DNA from: Planctomycetales bacterium
Lineage (GTDB): Bacteria > Planctomycetota > Planctomycetia > Pirellulales > Thermoguttaceae
Length of the DNA stretch: 6,532 nt
Assembly: GCA_007122045.1 (NCBI GenBank)
Contig: SKJM01000810.1
Location: 1 to 6,532 of the forward strand
Reading direction: 5' to 3'
Under the pieces are notes generated by a model. It searched no databases, had not been told where the DNA came from, and saw only the letters and a list, made by a program, of their open reading frames with translations. Positions 5,028-6,532 of the stretch are shown piece by piece. A program made the position numbers and the translations under genes. The first letter of the stretch is position 1. The number at the start of each line of letters is the position of its first letter.

Positions 5028-6371
5028 GTGTACGAAGTTGAACGCGCCGAAAGTGTCGCCAGCGAAACCGCCGTTCTCGTGGGCGTCCTCTTGCCGGATC
5101 GGCGTTTGGGCGACGAGCCGCTTGCCGAACTCGAAGGGCTGGCGACCACGGCCGGCGTTCGGGTCGTCGGCCGGTTGACGCAACGGCTTCAGGTGCCTTA
5201 CACGGCAACCTACCTGGGCCGCGGCAAAGTCGACGACCTGATCCGCCTGGCCGAGTTCCACGATGCCGACGTGATCATCTTCGACAACGACCTCTCGCCG
5301 GCCCAAATTCGCAACCTCGAAAAGGCCACCGGGCGGAAGGTGCTCGACCGCACCGAACTGATCCTCGACATCTTCGCCAGCCGGGCCCGAACCTACCAGG
5401 CACGCCTGGCGGTGGAACTGGCGCAGCACGAATACGCCATGCCGCGCCTGAAACGCATGTGGACCCACCTTTCGCGGCAGAAGAAGGGGGTGGGACTGCG
5501 CGGCCCGGGCGAAAAGCAACTGGAGGAAGACCGCCGGCTGGTCGAAAGGCGCATTCGCGACCTCCGCCGCCAACTGGCCGCCATCGAACGCCGCAAGCAA
5601 CGCGAGGTGGCCGCGCGAAGCGACGCCAGGACCGTGTCGCTGGTGGGGTACACCAACGCGGGCAAGAGCACGCTGATGAACGCGCTGACCGGGGCCGGGG
5701 TGTTCGTGCAGGACGCACTGTTCGCCACGCTCGACACGCGAACCCGCCGATGGCAACTGCCCGGCTGGGGCCCCGTGCTGCTGAGCGATACGGTGGGTTT
5801 CATTCGCGACCTGCCGCACCACCTGGTCGCCAGTTTCAAGGCGACCCTGGAGGAGGCGCGGCAGGCCGACCTGCTGCTGCACGTGGCCGACGCCTCGAAC
5901 CCGGCGGTGTACGAACAGATTCGCGCGGCCAGCGGGGTGCTGGACGAGTTGGGCATTCAGGAGAAGGATACGATCCTGGTGCTCAACAAGGCCGACGCGC
6001 TGCCCGACCGCGCCCGGCTCGACGCCCTGCTCGCCCGGTATCCGACGGCAGTGCCCGTCAGCGCCCAGCGGCGCAGCGGGCTGCGCCGGCTGGCCACGGT
6101 CGTTTCCGACGCTCTCAGCCGGGCGTTCCTCGACGTCGACATCGAGATGGGGGTCGAGAACGGCCGCCTGATGGCGTACCTTGCCGCCCATGGCGAAGTC
6201 CTCTCGAAGCGATACACCGACGGCCGGGTGGTGGTCCATTGCAAGGTGCCGCGGCAACACCTCGGCCGCATCGACGAGCCCGGCGTCACCATCCGCCCCC
6301 GCGCCGAGGCGCGCCACCGCTTCGACGGGCCGCACGGCGAAACGAAACCCAAGGTCGGCGAGGTGGCCTGA
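5028..6371 (+). CDS. hflX: Ribosome-splitting GTPase HflX
   Basis: HflX is a GTPase that binds near the peptidyl-transferase centre of 50S/70S ribosomes and separates stalled ribosomes, notably under heat stress. The 447-residue protein has the full layout: an N-terminal HflX domain with YLGRGKVDDL (62-71), FDNDLSPAQIRNLE (85-98) and LDRTELILDIF (106-116); the helical linker with RTYQARLAVELAQ (121-133) and GPGEKQLEEDRR (159-170); then the G domain with G1 GYTNAGKST (207-215), G2 FATLDT (232-237), G3 DTVGF (254-258), G4 NKAD (320-323) and G5 SAQ (345-347). A small C-terminal domain follows. The start is GTG; GGAGA lies upstream but 13 bases away, longer than usual, and MYEVERAESV begins the homologous region. 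It follows rsgA on the same strand. Confidence 0.97.
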   Translation: MYEVERAESVASETAVLVGVLLPDRRLGDEPLAELEGLATTAGVRVVGRLTQRLQVPYTATYLGRGKVDDLIRLAEFHDADVIIFDNDLSPAQIRNLEKATGRKVLDRTELILDIFASRARTYQARLAVELAQHEYAMPRLKRMWTHLSRQKKGVGLRGPGEKQLEEDRRLVERRIRDLRRQLAAIERRKQREVAARSDARTVSLVGYTNAGKSTLMNALTGAGVFVQDALFATLDTRTRRWQLPGWGPVLLSDTVGFIRDLPHHLVASFKATLEEARQADLLLHVADASNPAVYEQIRAASGVLDELGIQEKDTILVLNKADALPDRARLDALLARYPTAVPVSAQRRSGLRRLATVVSDALSRAFLDVDIEMGVENGRLMAYLAAHGEVLSKRYTDGRVVVHCKVPRQHLGRIDEPGVTIRPRAEARHRFDGPHGETKPKVGEVA

Positions 6372-6392
6372 CGGGGCCCGGCAGAAGCGATC

Positions 6393-6532
6393 ATGGCGCG
6401 GCGAACTTTGGACGAATCACGGGCGATCGTCACCGGCGCCTCCAGCGGCATCGGGCGCGAGCTGGTGCGTCAACTGGCGGCCGCGGGCGCCCGGGTCGTC
6501 GCCCTGGCGCGGCGCGAGGAGCGATTGCGGGC
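6393..6532 (+). CDS. Short-chain dehydrogenase/reductase, N-terminal part
   Basis: A frame opens at ATG (6393) and runs off the window after 46 codons. It shows the classical SDR Rossmann entry: the strand AIV, the nucleotide-binding TGASSGIG (residues 14-21), a helix RELVRQLAAAGA and the second strand RVVALARREERL. The Arg residues after the second strand fit NADP(H) preference, though this is only suggestive. It follows the hflX stop by 21 bases with a weak AGAAG before the ATG, so it is probably in the same transcript. The substrate cannot be told from the fragment, because the catalytic YxxxK lies outside the window. Confidence 0.9.
   Translation, partial: MARRTLDESRAIVTGASSGIGRELVRQLAAAGARVVALARREERLR

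Noticed and set aside
5001..6335. Minus-strand frame of 444 codons opposite hflX
   Set aside because: It is a shadow of the hflX reading frame; HflX motifs are complete on the + strand.

Overview
The window is GC-rich chromosomal DNA that reads like a member of the Planctomycetota, probably a pirellula-type lineage. This is an inference from base composition, gene styles (a short FHA protein starting MYGEL, RsgA starting MAKKQKIR, a small RHH protein) and REP-like repeats. No taxonomic marker was searched. Nothing looks like a phage, plasmid, CRISPR array or transposase gene.

Left part (1-1500): the last codons of an unidentified + strand gene, then a minus-strand DRE-TIM/HMGL-like aldolase gene (176-1144). 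A pair of inverted REP-like repeats lies on each side of it (68-159 and 1218-1288). A third, diverged pair (1374-1428) lies inside a 13-bp inverted repeat. The stem sequences vary between copies but mostly keep their pairing, which is good evidence that these are structured mobile repeats.

Middle part (1500-2240): mostly non-coding, but it hides a 29-codon minus-strand gene (1525-1614) for an extremely basic peptide, with a strong ribosome binding site and a plausible promoter. The following ~480 bases hold several inverted repeats and no convincing gene. They lead to a ribbon-helix-helix (HicB/Arc-like) protein gene on the + strand (2239-2679).

RNA part (2660-3111, minus strand): rnpB, the RNA subunit of RNase P, class A. 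It converges on the RHH gene, and the last RHH codons and stop lie antisense to the conserved 3' end of the RNA. Its promoter is back to back with that of the next gene.

Right part (3266-6532, + strand): an FHA-domain protein and the ribosome-assembly GTPase RsgA are 7 bases apart and surely co-transcribed. After a 132-base gap comes HflX, a ribosome-splitting GTPase, then the start of a short-chain dehydrogenase cut by the window edge. RNase P, RsgA and HflX make this half a housekeeping translation and RNA-maturation neighbourhood. The FHA protein ties it, by position only, to phosphothreonine signalling. No complete unknown multi-gene system is visible. The most novel items are the 29-aa basic protein, the rnpB/RHH antisense overlap and the covarying REP pairs.
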